From Pollutimonas sp. M17 (GTDB lineage Bacteria > Pseudomonadota > Gammaproteobacteria > Burkholderiales > Burkholderiaceae_B), in assembly GCF_025836975.1 (NCBI RefSeq), contig NZ_CP107548.1, positions 62,001-126,000 of the forward strand: a stretch of 64,000 nucleotides of DNA, given 5' to 3'. The translations under genes and the position numbers were made by a program. Below the pieces are notes generated by a model, which saw only the letters and a list, made by a program, of their open reading frames with translations, was not told the origin of the DNA and searched no databases. Positions 28,172-37,702 of this stretch are shown piece by piece (positions within the stretch are counted from its first letter, which is position 1; every line of letters starts with the position of its first letter).

Positions 28172-28801
28172 CTACTTGCTCACCATCTCCAGCAGCTTCT
28201 GCGCCTCTTCTATCGTCCCTTCATAGCTGTTCGTCATCGTCGGCGACGTCACATACTTCCCGCCCACCGCAATGCTGGGCGTCCCTTCGATCTTGTAGGC
28301 CTTGGCCAGCTCGTTCGCCCGCATCACCTTGGACTTGATGCCGAAGGAATTGAACACATCCATGAAGGCCTCGCGATCCACGCCCTGGCTGGCCACCCAG
28401 TCCGCAATCGCATCCGCGTCATAGATGCGCTTGCGCTGCACATGTATCGTCTTGAAGACATCGTCGTGCAGATCCAGGCGATTCATCGCTTCCAGCGAGT
28501 AGTAGAGCTTCTGCAGGTCTTCCATGCTGGCATTGAATGCCACCGGCACCGGGCGCAGCACCGCATTCTCGGGCAACGTCTTGGCCCATTTCTGAACCAG
28601 GGGCTCGATGGCGTTGCAATGCGGGCAGGTATAGGCGAAGAACTCCAGAACCTCGATCTTGCCCGTCGTGTCCGAGGGCTGGGCGGGTTCAACCACAACG
28701 TAGCGATCGGCCGCCTGGGCTTTGGCTGCGGGCAAAAGCAATGCGCCGGAGCCGATGGCAAGAATGGCAAGAGCGCGTAGAAGCAGATGTTTGAGCGACA
28801 T
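28172..28801 (-). CDS. dsbA: Thiol:disulfide interchange protein DsbA
   Basis: 209 residues from ATG 28799-28801 with GGAAAA upstream. A signal peptide (LLLRALAILAIGSGALLLP, cleavage near AQA-AD at residue 30) is followed by a thioredoxin fold: IEVLEFFAYTCPHCNAIEP with active-site C59-P-H-C62, and cis-Pro in KIEGTPSIAVGG. It introduces disulfide bonds in exported proteins in the periplasm. It follows the SPOR-domain gene by 69 bp in the same direction, downstream of argS. Confidence 0.96.
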   Translation of the reverse strand: MSLKHLLLRALAILAIGSGALLLPAAKAQAADRYVVVEPAQPSDTTGKIEVLEFFAYTCPHCNAIEPLVQKWAKTLPENAVLRPVPVAFNASMEDLQKLYYSLEAMNRLDLHDDVFKTIHVQRKRIYDADAIADWVASQGVDREAFMDVFNSFGIKSKVMRANELAKAYKIEGTPSIAVGGKYVTSPTMTNSYEGTIEEAQKLLEMVSK

Positions 28802-28870
28802 AATATTTTCCAGGAAAACCAAAGCCATTGAGACTGCAAACGTAGCGACAAGTTCAGCCGGCCGGACCGT

Positions 28871-29581
28871 TCAAGGGCGGACGACCGATGAATCGATTTT
28901 CTCCGCGCCCAGCCGCGCGCGCGAACGGTTCATCTCGTCTATGCCCTTGAAGGGCCCCACCCGCACGCGATTGACCGTTGCGCCATTGACCTGGGCCTTC
29001 TGCACCTGAGCGGGGAGCCCAAGCAGCAGAATGCGCGCCTTGACCGCCTCGGCGTCGCTTTCCGAACGGAAAGCGCCCGCCTGCAGATAATAGGTGGTCT
29101 GGGTGGCGGCCGTGGCCGGCTTGGCGGGCGGTTCGGTGCCCGGGGGGAGCTTGGCGGCCGATGATGCCGGAGCGCTTGGAGCGGCGGCCGGAGCAGGCTG
29201 GCCGGCCGCGGGCTTGTCGGCGCTGCCCAGGCTGGCGATCAGGTTGCCGATATTGTCTTGCGCGGGAGCCGTTCCGGGCGCTGCCGGCGCCGTGCCCGGC
29301 AATGGAGCGGGAGCGGTGGCCGTCGGCCCCGTCGCCGGCAGGCCGGCCGGACCGTTCTTGCCGTACAGGCCGATGTTGGGATCGGGCGCCTGCCGGACGT
29401 CGGGCAGCAATGTCTTGGCCGGATCGCGGCTGGCCTTGTCCACGAAAGGCATGGGCACTTGCGTAACGAACAAAGCCACCGCCACGGCGGCGATCAGCCC
29501 GACAATCAGGCCGATCAGTATTCCGAACAGCGTGCTGCCGCCCGATTTGGAGCTAGACGATTTGCGACTGTTGCGGGCCAT
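28871..29581 (-). CDS. SPOR-domain cell-envelope protein (FtsN-like)
   Basis: 236 residues. A short basic cytoplasmic start (MARNSRKSSSSKSGG) precedes one membrane helix (LFGILIGLIVGLIAAVAVALFV), then a long Pro/Ala-rich periplasmic linker, then a C-terminal SPOR domain (TYYLQAGAFRSESDAEAVKARILLLG ... RVRVGPFKGIDEMNRSRARL). SPOR domains bind denuded peptidoglycan at the division site, so this is an FtsN-like division or wall protein. In many betaproteobacteria the gene lies just after argS, as here (9 bp). Confidence 0.92.
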   Translation of the reverse strand: MARNSRKSSSSKSGGSTLFGILIGLIVGLIAAVAVALFVTQVPMPFVDKASRDPAKTLLPDVRQAPDPNIGLYGKNGPAGLPATGPTATAPAPLPGTAPAAPGTAPAQDNIGNLIASLGSADKPAAGQPAPAAAPSAPASSAAKLPPGTEPPAKPATAATQTTYYLQAGAFRSESDAEAVKARILLLGLPAQVQKAQVNGATVNRVRVGPFKGIDEMNRSRARLGAEKIDSSVVRP

Positions 29582-29590
29582 AGAAGTGTC

Positions 29591-31276
29591 TTACATCCTT
29601 TCAGGAGCGGAAACCCCGAGCAGTTCGAGGCCGTTTGCGATAACCTGCCCGGTGGCGCGGGCCAGGCGCAAGCGCGCAAGCCGCAAATCGGTGTCGTCGA
29701 CCAGCACGCGCTCGGCGTTGTACCACGCATGGAAATCGGCGGCGCAGTCCCGCAGCCAGAAGGCCAGGTGATGCGGGGCCAGTTCCTGCGCGGCCAAAGC
29801 CAGGGTGCCGGGGTATTCGGCCAGGCGCTGCATCAGGGCGAACTCCGTTGGCGCCAGCAGCTTGTCGACGGCGGCGGCCGGTATGCGCTCGGCCAACTCG
29901 GGCGACTGCGCCAGCATGGAGCAGATGCGGGCATGGGCATACTGAATATAGTACACCGGGTTTTCTTCGCTTTTGGATAGCGCCAGGTCGATGTCGAAGA
30001 CGAACTCCGAGTCGGCGCGGCGCTGGATCAGGAAGAAGCGCACCGCATCCTGGCCCACCCATTCGATCAGGTCGCGCAGGGTCACGTAGCTTCCCGCGCG
30101 CTTGGAAATCTTGACTTCGGCGCCGTTGCGCACGACCTTGACCATCTTGTGCAGGATGTAGGCCGGGAAATCCTTGGGTATGCCAAGACCTAGGCCCTGC
30201 AGGCCCGCGCGCACGCGGGCAATGGTGCCGTGGTGATCGGTGCCCTGGATGTTGATGGCGCGATGGAAGCCGCGCTCCCATTTGGCCACATGGTAGGCGA
30301 CATCGGGCACGAAATAGGTATAGCCGCCTTCGGACTTGCGCATGACGCGGTCCTTGTCGTCGCCCGTGCCCAGTTCGGTCGTGCGCAGCCAGAGCGCGCC
30401 TTCGCTTTCGTAGGTGTGCCCCGAGGCAACCAGCGCCTGCACGGTTTTTTCGACGCGTCCGCTGGTGTACAGAGAGCTTTCCAGATAGTAGTTGTCAAAC
30501 TTCAGGCCGAAAGCCTGCAGGTCCAGATCCTGTTCGCGCCGCAGATAGGTGACGGCGAAAAGCCGTATGTCTTCCAGGTTGTCGATATTTCCGGTGGCCG
30601 TGACCGGCACGCCGTCGGAAGCCTGCACCGTGGATTTGGCCTGGAAGTCGCGGGCGATGTCGACGATGTAATCGCCCTTGTAGCCATCCGCCGGAAAATC
30701 GGGCGAGTCGGGGGCGATGCCCCGGGCGCGCGCCTGCACGCTGATGGCCAGGTTATCGATCTGATTGCCGGCGTCGTTGTAATAGAACTCGCGCGTTACG
30801 TCGAAACCCTGGGAACTGAACAGGCGGCAAAGCGAATCGCCCAGGGCGGCCTGCCTGGCATGGCCGACATGCAGCGGCCCGGTGGGATTGGCCGATACGA
30901 ACTCGACCATGAGCTTTTCCGCGTTTGCCGGCAGCCGGCCATAGCGGGCGCCTTCCTGGGCAATGGCTTGCAGGACGGCCTGGCGCGCCGCGACGGCCAG
31001 CCGGAAATTGATGAAGCCCGGCCCGGCGATCTCGGCCGAGGCCACGACTTCCCGCGTAGCGGGGTTGGCCAGCAGGGCGTCGACGATCTGCTGCGCCAGC
31101 TCGCGCGGATTGCGTCCGGCCGGCTTGGCCAGCTGCATGGCAACATTGCAGGCGACATCGCCGTGGGCGGCGACCTTGGGGCGTTCGAGCAGAACCGTGG
31201 GTGTTGCCTGGGGCAGGATAGCGCCGACGGCGGCCCTTATAAGCGAAATGAGCTGTTGTTGTTGCCCTGGAAGCAT
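29591..31276 (-). CDS. argS: Arginyl-tRNA synthetase
   Basis: 561 residues from ATG 31274-31276. The frame is open to 31357 but the N-terminal additional domain of ArgS starts at [37 protein letters not shown] is the HIGH-motif region, [18 protein letters not shown] is the KMSKS counterpart, and the C-terminal anticodon-binding domain ends ...[13 protein letters not shown]. It charges tRNA-Arg. It is the first gene of a leftward unit argS - SPOR - dsbA. Confidence 0.97.
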   Translation of the reverse strand: MLPGQQQQLISLIRAAVGAILPQATPTVLLERPKVAAHGDVACNVAMQLAKPAGRNPRELAQQIVDALLANPATREVVASAEIAGPGFINFRLAVAARQAVLQAIAQEGARYGRLPANAEKLMVEFVSANPTGPLHVGHARQAALGDSLCRLFSSQGFDVTREFYYNDAGNQIDNLAISVQARARGIAPDSPDFPADGYKGDYIVDIARDFQAKSTVQASDGVPVTATGNIDNLEDIRLFAVTYLRREQDLDLQAFGLKFDNYYLESSLYTSGRVEKTVQALVASGHTYESEGALWLRTTELGTGDDKDRVMRKSEGGYTYFVPDVAYHVAKWERGFHRAINIQGTDHHGTIARVRAGLQGLGLGIPKDFPAYILHKMVKVVRNGAEVKISKRAGSYVTLRDLIEWVGQDAVRFFLIQRRADSEFVFDIDLALSKSEENPVYYIQYAHARICSMLAQSPELAERIPAAAVDKLLAPTEFALMQRLAEYPGTLALAAQELAPHHLAFWLRDCAADFHAWYNAERVLVDDTDLRLARLRLARATGQVIANGLELLGVSAPERM

Positions 31277-31415
31277 AAGACGAATAGATAAGCGAAAAGA
31301 ATATGTGGCCGGGCCCGGATGAATCTGGCGGGCCGTTGGGTTGGCGCCCCTGCGCAAACGCCATGAAGATGCAAATGATAACGTGATTTCCGCGAGTATG
31401 GGCTGCCCCGGCGCC

Positions 31416-31435
31416 GGCCGCGCCGGGGCGCGGCC
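31416..31435. repeat. GC hairpin just after the RHS gene
   Basis: GGCCGCGCC (31416-31424) / GGCGCGGCC (31427-31435) with only GG between, 4 bp beyond the RHS stop codon. It lacks a U-tract but could still mark the transcript end. Confidence 0.45.
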
Positions 31436-31438
31436 TGG

Positions 31439-34400
31439 TCAGGCGGCAAGGGCGGGCCATCCCAGTTCGTCGTGCAGCCATTGCGCATAGCCCGACATGT
31501 CGACCGTGCCGACCTCGGAGCCGGCGCGGCTGCGCCAGTTTTCATGGCGTGCGATCAGCGCTTCGCTGCGGGCCCGCGCTTCGCGCCCCAGCAGCGGGTG
31601 ATCGTCCTGATAGGCATGCCGCGTGGAGCCGTCCGCGTTGTCTGCGCGGCGGTCGCCCTCTTGGGCGGATCGCAGCGCGGCGGAGCGCTCGTCGTGCAGG
31701 ATGGGTTGGGTGATTTCCCGGTCGTCCGCCGGCAGCGGATGGAAGCCGACCGCGGCGGCGCGGGCTTGCCAGAGCATCCAGTTAAGGGCCACGTCGGCCA
31801 GGTCGCCGCGCGTCGTGGGCCGGCCGTCGGCTCCGCGCAGCGCGCCCCCGCCGATGTCCGCATGCGCCCCGATGAATGGGGCTTCGACGATATTGTGGCC
31901 GTCGGCGTCAGAGGCCAGGGTAAGCGGGAAGATCCAGCGGCGTTCGTGCAGGGCGACCGCGTGCGCGACCCATTGCCAGGCAGAGGCGATGGTCAGGTCG
32001 TAATTGGGCCGCCTGAGCCCGGTGGGCCCGAATTGCGCCACGGTGTCGAACAGGCCCATGAAGCGCATATCGATGCAGGCGGAGACATGGCCGCGCACCG
32101 TATCGGTGTACGAGAACAGGCCTGCGGCGGTGTGCTGGTTGATCAGGTTGCCGAAATGCCTGGCCAGCGCCGCTCCGCGCGAGAATCCGATGATGTCGAT
32201 GGGGATGGGGTCGTTCAGGCCGCCGTCCCGGCTCAGGGTGTTGAGCAGCGACTGCCACTGGTTCTCGATGATCTGCGCCGACCGTCCCGCCGTGATGGCA
32301 TCCCAGTCCAGGTACATGGAATTGCCGGGCCCCGGATGGTAGAAGACCGGGCCGTCGCGATAGGCCTGGCTTATTTTCCAGATATTGCTTTGTGTGCCGG
32401 GGCTTTGACGCGTACCGTCGAAGGCGAACAGCAGCAGGCCCAGCGGATCGGCATGGCGCCTGGGCTGTTGCGCGGCATAGCCCAGAGCCTGGTTGCCGGG
32501 CACCGGGCCCAGGGGATCGGGCTCGGCGTAGTGGCCCCACTGCGGCAGATAAGTGCGCAGCAGATTGTCATGCCAGCCGGTTGCCGCATCGAACACCTGG
32601 CCGGGCAGGCGGATGTCCAGGTTCAGGTCGCCGGCGACACGTGTTGCAAGACCCATGGGGCTGTAGCTGGCCTGCCAGCGTATTTGCCTGTGCCGGTCGG
32701 TGAGCAGCCTGGGCGCCCCGACAAGGTCGGAATGCACCCAGTACAGCGCCGATGCGGCGTAGTCGATTACGCCGACCAGCGCGTGGTGGGCATAGATGTA
32801 GCGTCGGCTGAGGACAAACGCCTGATCGTCGCGGTCGGCCCCGGCTGCGGCGCCGGCGTCATCGTCGATTTGCCGTTCGGCGACCAGGCGGTTGTCCAGG
32901 TAGAAGTAATCGGTGTCGGCCTGCGGTGCGCGCCTGGCGATGCGGTGGCCGAATGCGTTGTGGACATAGCTTGCCAGCAGCCCGCCCCGGGCGCGTACCC
33001 GGACCAGCCGGCGATTGGGGCCGTAATCGAGCTCATGGCCCTCGACGGACAGCGGCAGGCCGGAGGCATCGCGTTGCACGGATGGCATGCGGGTGGAGCC
33101 GTTCATCCGCTTCGCCGCCATGGAGCCATCGTCGTTCCAGGCAAACCAGGCCGATTCCTGCGAGCCGCTTGGGCGGCCAGCCCTGCCTGCGGGGAGCGTT
33201 CCGGACCATTCCGCGCCGACCAGCCTGGAACGGTCGTCATAGGCATAGCGCCAGGTTTCGCGGTGATCGCCGATGACATGCTGTTCCTGGCTTAGGCGGC
33301 CCTGCGGGTCGTAATGGTGGCGCAGCAGCCAGACGGGCTCGTCGTGGTCGGATAATGCCAGCAGGTCGGCCCGGCCCTGGTCGTCCAGGGCCGTGGACAA
33401 TTGCAGTCCATTTCCATAGCGGTATCCCGGCATGCCCGGCACGCTGTCGATGACGACGTGGGTCTCCCCCTGGGCATCGTGCCACAGCATGGCGGCCAGG
33501 CGCCCCTGATCGTTCCAGCGGTATTCCAGGGATCCGCCTTCGGGCAGCCGATGCCGCAACAGGCGGTGCGAGGCGTCGTATTCGAACGATTCGGTGTAGT
33601 GCAGGGGTTTGGGGCTTGCCGTTGCGCGGCTGACCGTGCGCCGCGCCAAGCGCTTGTGCGCATCGTGTTCGCGCGTCTCGGTTTCGTGTGGATGATCGAT
33701 GCGCGACAGCAGGGAGCCACGCCAGGAAAGCGTGCTGACCTGTTCGGACCGGGCGTTTTTTTCGATCAGCCGCAGCGGGCGGCCAAGCGCGTCGTATTCA
33801 TAGCGGACGGTATCGCCGTTGGCGAAAAGCCGTTGCCCCGGCAGGCCTTGCGGGTTGTAGCGGATGCTTTCGGTGCCGGTCAGCGACGAGCTCCAGGACG
33901 CGCGGCTGCCGTTGGCGTGATAGCGCAGCGCCAGCCCCGGCCAGCCTGGCGTGCCCGGGCGTACTTCGCGTACCGTGCCCTGCGCGTCGCGCTGCAGGGC
34001 GGCGCCATCCAGTTGCAGCAGGCGGCCGCCTTGATCGTAGCGGGCCCGACTGCCCGGAGGTGCGCAGCCGGGGCAGGAGGCGCCGCTGACCCGGGTCAGC
34101 ACGTGGCGGCCGCCGGCCAAAGCGGTTTCGAACCGGGTTTCGCGGCCTTGGGCATTGCGCGCCACGGTCAGCCCGCTTTGGGCGGCGGTGGGCCTGCGTG
34201 CATAATGCAGCGCCACTTTGCCGGCCGGGCTGTCGGGCTGGCCCGAAATGGAAAGAATGGCGCGGCCCTGTGCGTCGTAGGCCCAGGTATTGAGTCTGGC
34301 CGCATTCCGCTCGCCGGATGAGACGATTTCGATGCCGGTCAGGGCGTAGGGGTTTCCCGCCTGGCGTTCGGCTTCGTAAAGATAGCGCCGCTGCATGCCG

Positions 34401-35134
34401 TCGGGCCGTATGACGCCGGTCAGTCGCATGAGGGCGTCGTACCGATAGCGGAAGCGGCCAAGGACGGTATCGATGTGATCGAGCCGCGCCCGCCCGTCGA
34501 CGATGTCGTAGCCGAAGCGCAGCGCCGTGCCGGCGTCGTTGTCGATGCGTTCGATGGTGTGGGCCAGGGGGCCGGACGGCGCCGCGCGATGGATGTACAG
34601 GTTTGCGCCCTCATCGGAACGGATGCGGATCAGGTAGCCGTACTGGTTGAAGCGCAAGGTCTTGCGGCCGGGCCAGGACCACACCCAGTCGTTGCCGTGG
34701 GCGGCAAGGACGCCGTGCGCATTGGCCAGAGGTTTTCCGCCCGCCTGGCGGAACTGGATGCGGCGGCCGTCGGCCTGCACGATCTGCCAGCGTCCGCCGA
34801 CATGGAACAAGCGCGTGTCGTAGGACAAGGCCCATCCCCGGCCCAGCACCGATGGACGCCGGTCGAACGCGTTGTAGTGACGCAGGATTTCGAGCTGCGG
34901 CGCCATGGGGTGGGCGGGCAGGTCGGTTTCTTCCTGGTACTTGTTGCCCGTGACCAGATGTATGGGGTTGCCCGCGGCCAGGCTAAGCCCGGGCTCGGTG
35001 TTGGCGGCGCCGGCAACGCCGCCCTGGCCGCAGGGCGGACCCAACTGCGGGGGGCCGCAAGCGCCCTGCGTTCGGGCGGCGTCAGACAGGCATGCAAGGC
35101 ATGCCAGCAATAGGGCGCGGAGCATGCGGGACAT
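31439..35134 (-). CDS. Secreted RHS-repeat protein with C-terminal DUF2235 (Tle1-like) hydrolase
   Basis: 1231 residues from ATG 35132-35134; an upstream TTG would add five. A Sec-type signal peptide (MLRALLLACLACLSDA) is followed by the DUF6531-like start (LAAGNPIHLVTGNKYQEETDLP) and many YD/RHS repeats (e.g. RYEYDALGRPLRLIEK, FEYDASHRLLRHRLPEGG). The RHS core ends in YAEPDPLGPVPGNQALGYA...HADPLGLL near residue 899. The last 332 residues are an alpha/beta hydrolase of the DUF2235 type: FAFDGTRQ, IDIIGFSRGAALARHF (Ser about 985), MGLFDTVAQFG (Asp about 1030) and FIGAHADIGGG (His about 1091), the Ser-Asp-His triad of Tle1-like phospholipases. It is thus a candidate polymorphic toxin. No PAAR or VgrG domain and no obvious immunity gene are next to it. 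Confidence 0.88.
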   Translation of the reverse strand: MSRMLRALLLACLACLSDAARTQGACGPPQLGPPCGQGGVAGAANTEPGLSLAAGNPIHLVTGNKYQEETDLPAHPMAPQLEILRHYNAFDRRPSVLGRGWALSYDTRLFHVGGRWQIVQADGRRIQFRQAGGKPLANAHGVLAAHGNDWVWSWPGRKTLRFNQYGYLIRIRSDEGANLYIHRAAPSGPLAHTIERIDNDAGTALRFGYDIVDGRARLDHIDTVLGRFRYRYDALMRLTGVIRPDGMQRRYLYEAERQAGNPYALTGIEIVSSGERNAARLNTWAYDAQGRAILSISGQPDSPAGKVALHYARRPTAAQSGLTVARNAQGRETRFETALAGGRHVLTRVSGASCPGCAPPGSRARYDQGGRLLQLDGAALQRDAQGTVREVRPGTPGWPGLALRYHANGSRASWSSSLTGTESIRYNPQGLPGQRLFANGDTVRYEYDALGRPLRLIEKNARSEQVSTLSWRGSLLSRIDHPHETETREHDAHKRLARRTVSRATASPKPLHYTESFEYDASHRLLRHRLPEGGSLEYRWNDQGRLAAMLWHDAQGETHVVIDSVPGMPGYRYGNGLQLSTALDDQGRADLLALSDHDEPVWLLRHHYDPQGRLSQEQHVIGDHRETWRYAYDDRSRLVGAEWSGTLPAGRAGRPSGSQESAWFAWNDDGSMAAKRMNGSTRMPSVQRDASGLPLSVEGHELDYGPNRRLVRVRARGGLLASYVHNAFGHRIARRAPQADTDYFYLDNRLVAERQIDDDAGAAAGADRDDQAFVLSRRYIYAHHALVGVIDYAASALYWVHSDLVGAPRLLTDRHRQIRWQASYSPMGLATRVAGDLNLDIRLPGQVFDAATGWHDNLLRTYLPQWGHYAEPDPLGPVPGNQALGYAAQQPRRHADPLGLLLFAFDGTRQSPGTQSNIWKISQAYRDGPVFYHPGPGNSMYLDWDAITAGRSAQIIENQWQSLLNTLSRDGGLNDPIPIDIIGFSRGAALARHFGNLINQHTAAGLFSYTDTVRGHVSACIDMRFMGLFDTVAQFGPTGLRRPNYDLTIASAWQWVAHAVALHERRWIFPLTLASDADGHNIVEAPFIGAHADIGGGALRGADGRPTTRGDLADVALNWMLWQARAAAVGFHPLPADDREITQPILHDERSAALRSAQEGDRRADNADGSTRHAYQDDHPLLGREARARSEALIARHENWRSRAGSEVGTVDMSGYAQWLHDELGWPALAA

Positions 35135-35230
35135 GGCGGTTCCATACAAAGAAAACCCCGATATCTTGCTGCTTGGCAGCGCTCTTTAGATAGGGTAGTG
35201 TATCAATGTGTCTATTGAGGGAAACCGAAA

Positions 35231-35578
35231 ATGCTAGTCGTCTTTCACTCTAAAGCAGCCGCCGAAGTGTTGATGTTCTCCAAACACGCCTTGCCCATAC
35301 TCAAGGCCGCCGGCAAGCCGTACACCGATACGCTTCCAGAACGGGGCGTCATCACCCGCGACCAGCTGGATGCCGCCATAAAAGGCATAGAGCAGGCCAT
35401 TTCCACCGATACGGAGTCCGAATTCCCCGACGATCATCAGGACGACAACGATTCCAAGACGCATCCCATTGCCCAGCCGGTCAGCTTTCGCCGCCGCGCC
35501 TTTCCCCTGCTGGCCATGCTGCGTCTGTCGCGCGAGCACAATGCCGATGTCATGTGGGAACCCGCGCCCACGTGGTAA
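35231..35578 (+). CDS. DUF1840 family protein
   Basis: 115 residues. MLVVFHSKAAAEVLMFSKHALPILKAAGK, GVITRDQLDAAIKGIEQAI and SFRRRAFPLLAMLRLSREHNADVMWEP match the small cytoplasmic DUF1840 family found in betaproteobacteria. No function is known. It is divergent from the RHS gene. The next small gene follows 37 bp later. Confidence 0.9.
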   Translation: MLVVFHSKAAAEVLMFSKHALPILKAAGKPYTDTLPERGVITRDQLDAAIKGIEQAISTDTESEFPDDHQDDNDSKTHPIAQPVSFRRRAFPLLAMLRLSREHNADVMWEPAPTW

Positions 35579-35615
35579 AAAATTCGCCTGGCCCTATGCC
35601 TTCATGGGAGAATCT

Positions 35616-35933
35616 ATGCGCAGTGTAGTCACGATCATTTTCAACAACCGGCAGTCGCTCGAACTGACGACCGACGTCGATCCCGCGGGCCAGGCGCCGG
35701 TGGCGGCGCGCGACTGGTTCGACGCGACCTGGACACGGCTGGGCTGCGAACCGCTGCGCCCCAGCGGCAAGGTGCTGCTGCTGGACAAGATTCTGGGCGT
35801 GGCCGACGCGCTGGGCTATGCCAAGCTGTCCCAGGACGAACAGCAGGCCCATGAATACGCCCGGCAGGCGGCGCTTGCACTGGAAAAGCCGCGTATTACG
35901 GTGGATCTGCCGGGACTGGTCGTGGGTTTCTGA
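35616..35933 (+). CDS. Small conserved protein, function unknown
   Basis: 105 residues from ATG 35616, chosen because GGGAG lies 6 bases upstream; earlier in-frame starts overlap the DUF1840 gene. MRSVVTIIFNNRQSLELTTDVDP begins with a beta-strand-like stretch, and the rest is helical and soluble, without signal peptide or membrane helix. I do not recognise the family. It follows DUF1840 in the same direction and may be translated from the same message. Confidence 0.7.
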   Translation: MRSVVTIIFNNRQSLELTTDVDPAGQAPVAARDWFDATWTRLGCEPLRPSGKVLLLDKILGVADALGYAKLSQDEQQAHEYARQAALALEKPRITVDLPGLVVGF

Positions 35934-36021
35934 GCCGCCGCGTCCAGCCCCACCGATGCGACCGGGCTCCAAAGGCGGGCCGGCCCTGGTGCTTGTCCGG
36001 CTGATCGAACCAGGCAGCGCG

Positions 36022-36822
36022 CTAGCGGATACCCGCGCGCATGAACGATTGCACGAACTGTCGCTGGAATAGCAGGAAGGCGATCAGCAGGGGCGCGGCG
36101 CTGAGCAGCGTGGCGGCGGTGATGATGGACCAGTCTATTCCCTGGTCCGTCGAAGCGAACACTTGCAGGCCCACCGTCAGGGGGCGTGATTCCACCGAAT
36201 TGGTGATGATCAGGGGCCACAGGAAGTTGTTCCAGTGGTAGCTGACCGATACCAGCCCATAGGCCACGTATATGGGGCGGGCCAGCGGCACGTACACCTT
36301 CAGCAATATCTGCCAGCGGCTGGCGCCTTCGACGCGGGCCGCTTCCTCCAGCTCCAGGGGCACGGTCTTGAAGGTCTGGCGCAGCAGGAAGATGCCGAAT
36401 GCGGATGCAAAATAAGGCAGGCCCACCGCGAAAATGGTATCGCGGACCCCCAGCCACGACATCAGCCGGTAGTTCTCGACGATCAGCACATCGGGCATGA
36501 TCATCAACTGCAGAAGCACCAGCAGGAAGACCAGGTCGCGTCCTTTGAACTCGAAGCGCGCGAACGCATAGGCCGCCAGGGTCGACAAGACCAGTTGCGC
36601 CGCCAGCACCATGGTGACCAGGATGAAGGTATTCAGGAAGTAGCGGGCAAAGGGCGCGGCATGCCAGGCCGCGATGAAATTGTTCAAGGTCAGCGGGGCG
36701 GTCAGGTCGAAGTTGGTCGAATAGGCGGAAGGGTGGAAGGCCGCCCACAGCGTATACGCCAGCGGCAGGAACCACAGTATGCCCAGCAGCCAGGCGCCCA
36801 CGGTATCGAGCTTTTGCGTCAT
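36022..36822 (-). CDS. ABC transporter inner-membrane permease (UgpE-like)
   Basis: 266 residues, six membrane helices. The EAA loop reads VPLELEEAARVEGASRWQILLKVYVPLARP, and PYFASAFGIFLLRQTFK before it is typical of sugar/glycerol-3-phosphate ABC permeases of the second (MalG/UgpE) position. It overlaps the preceding permease gene by 4 bp (36819-36822). With the other permease and a MalK-type ATPase it forms an importer whose substrate binding protein resembles UgpB; sn-glycerol 3-phosphate or a glycerophosphodiester is the likely substrate. Confidence 0.9.
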   Translation of the reverse strand: MTQKLDTVGAWLLGILWFLPLAYTLWAAFHPSAYSTNFDLTAPLTLNNFIAAWHAAPFARYFLNTFILVTMVLAAQLVLSTLAAYAFARFEFKGRDLVFLLVLLQLMIMPDVLIVENYRLMSWLGVRDTIFAVGLPYFASAFGIFLLRQTFKTVPLELEEAARVEGASRWQILLKVYVPLARPIYVAYGLVSVSYHWNNFLWPLIITNSVESRPLTVGLQVFASTDQGIDWSIITAATLLSAAPLLIAFLLFQRQFVQSFMRAGIR

Positions 36823-37697
36823 TGGTAGTGTGTCCTGCGGTCGAGCCAGCGGAACTTGATGAAGGCTGTAATTGAAAGAATCAGCAGCAGCACGACCGAC
36901 AGGGTCGCGGCGTACGAGGTGTCCCAGTAGCTGAATCCCACTTCATAAATGTAGAACAGCAATAAGGTGCTGGCATTGTCGGGGCCGCCCTTGGTCATGA
37001 CCAGTACATGATCGACCAGGCGGAAGGCATTGATCAATGCATTGATCAGCACGAACAGCGTGGTGGGCATGAGCAGCGGCAGCAGCACCCTATGGAAGTA
37101 CTGCCAGCGCGAGGCGCCCTCCAGCAGGGCCGCTTCGCGCAGCGAAGGCGAGATCTGCTGCAAGGCGGCCAGGTAGAAGATCATGAAGAAGCCGGACTCC
37201 TTCCAGATCGTGACCAGCATCAGGGCCGGCAGCGCGGTGTTGCGGTTGCCCAGCCAGTTCATGCCCGGCAGGTTGAACCAGTCGGCGATCTGGTCGATAA
37301 GGCCGTACTGCGGCGTATAGAAGAACAGCCAGATATTGGCCACGGCCACCATGGGCAGCACGGTGGGCGTGAAGTAGGCCAGCCGCAGGAAGCCGCGTCC
37401 GGCCAGCTTGCGGTTGACCCATAAGGCCATGATCAGCGCGATCGCCACCGACACCGGGATCGTGATCAGAGCATAGGCCAGGTTGTTCCACAAGGCTTGC
37501 CAGAAAACGGGATCGTCGCCCATGGCGGCAAAGTTCTCCAGGCCCACGAACACGGCCGGACGATTGGCCTTCGGAGTCGAGAAGAAACTATGCCAGAGCG
37601 TGGCCAGGGCCGGATAGTGGGTGAATGCGGCCAGCAGGGTAATGGCCGGCAGCAGGAGCAGCCAGCCATACACCGCGTTGAGCGACGAGTTCTTCAT
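36819..37697 (-). CDS. ABC transporter inner-membrane permease (UgpA-like)
   Basis: 292 residues, six membrane helices (e.g. YGWLLLLPAITLLAAFTHYPALATL). The EAA loop reads ISPSLREAALLEGASRWQYFHRVLLPLLMPT. It is of the MalF/UgpA first-permease type. The start follows the binding-protein stop by 5 bp and its end overlaps the next permease by 4 bp, showing tight coupling within the operon. Confidence 0.9.
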   Translation of the reverse strand: MKNSSLNAVYGWLLLLPAITLLAAFTHYPALATLWHSFFSTPKANRPAVFVGLENFAAMGDDPVFWQALWNNLAYALITIPVSVAIALIMALWVNRKLAGRGFLRLAYFTPTVLPMVAVANIWLFFYTPQYGLIDQIADWFNLPGMNWLGNRNTALPALMLVTIWKESGFFMIFYLAALQQISPSLREAALLEGASRWQYFHRVLLPLLMPTTLFVLINALINAFRLVDHVLVMTKGGPDNASTLLLFYIYEVGFSYWDTSYAATLSVVLLLILSITAFIKFRWLDRRTHYQ

Positions 37698-37702
37698 GCG
37701 CT

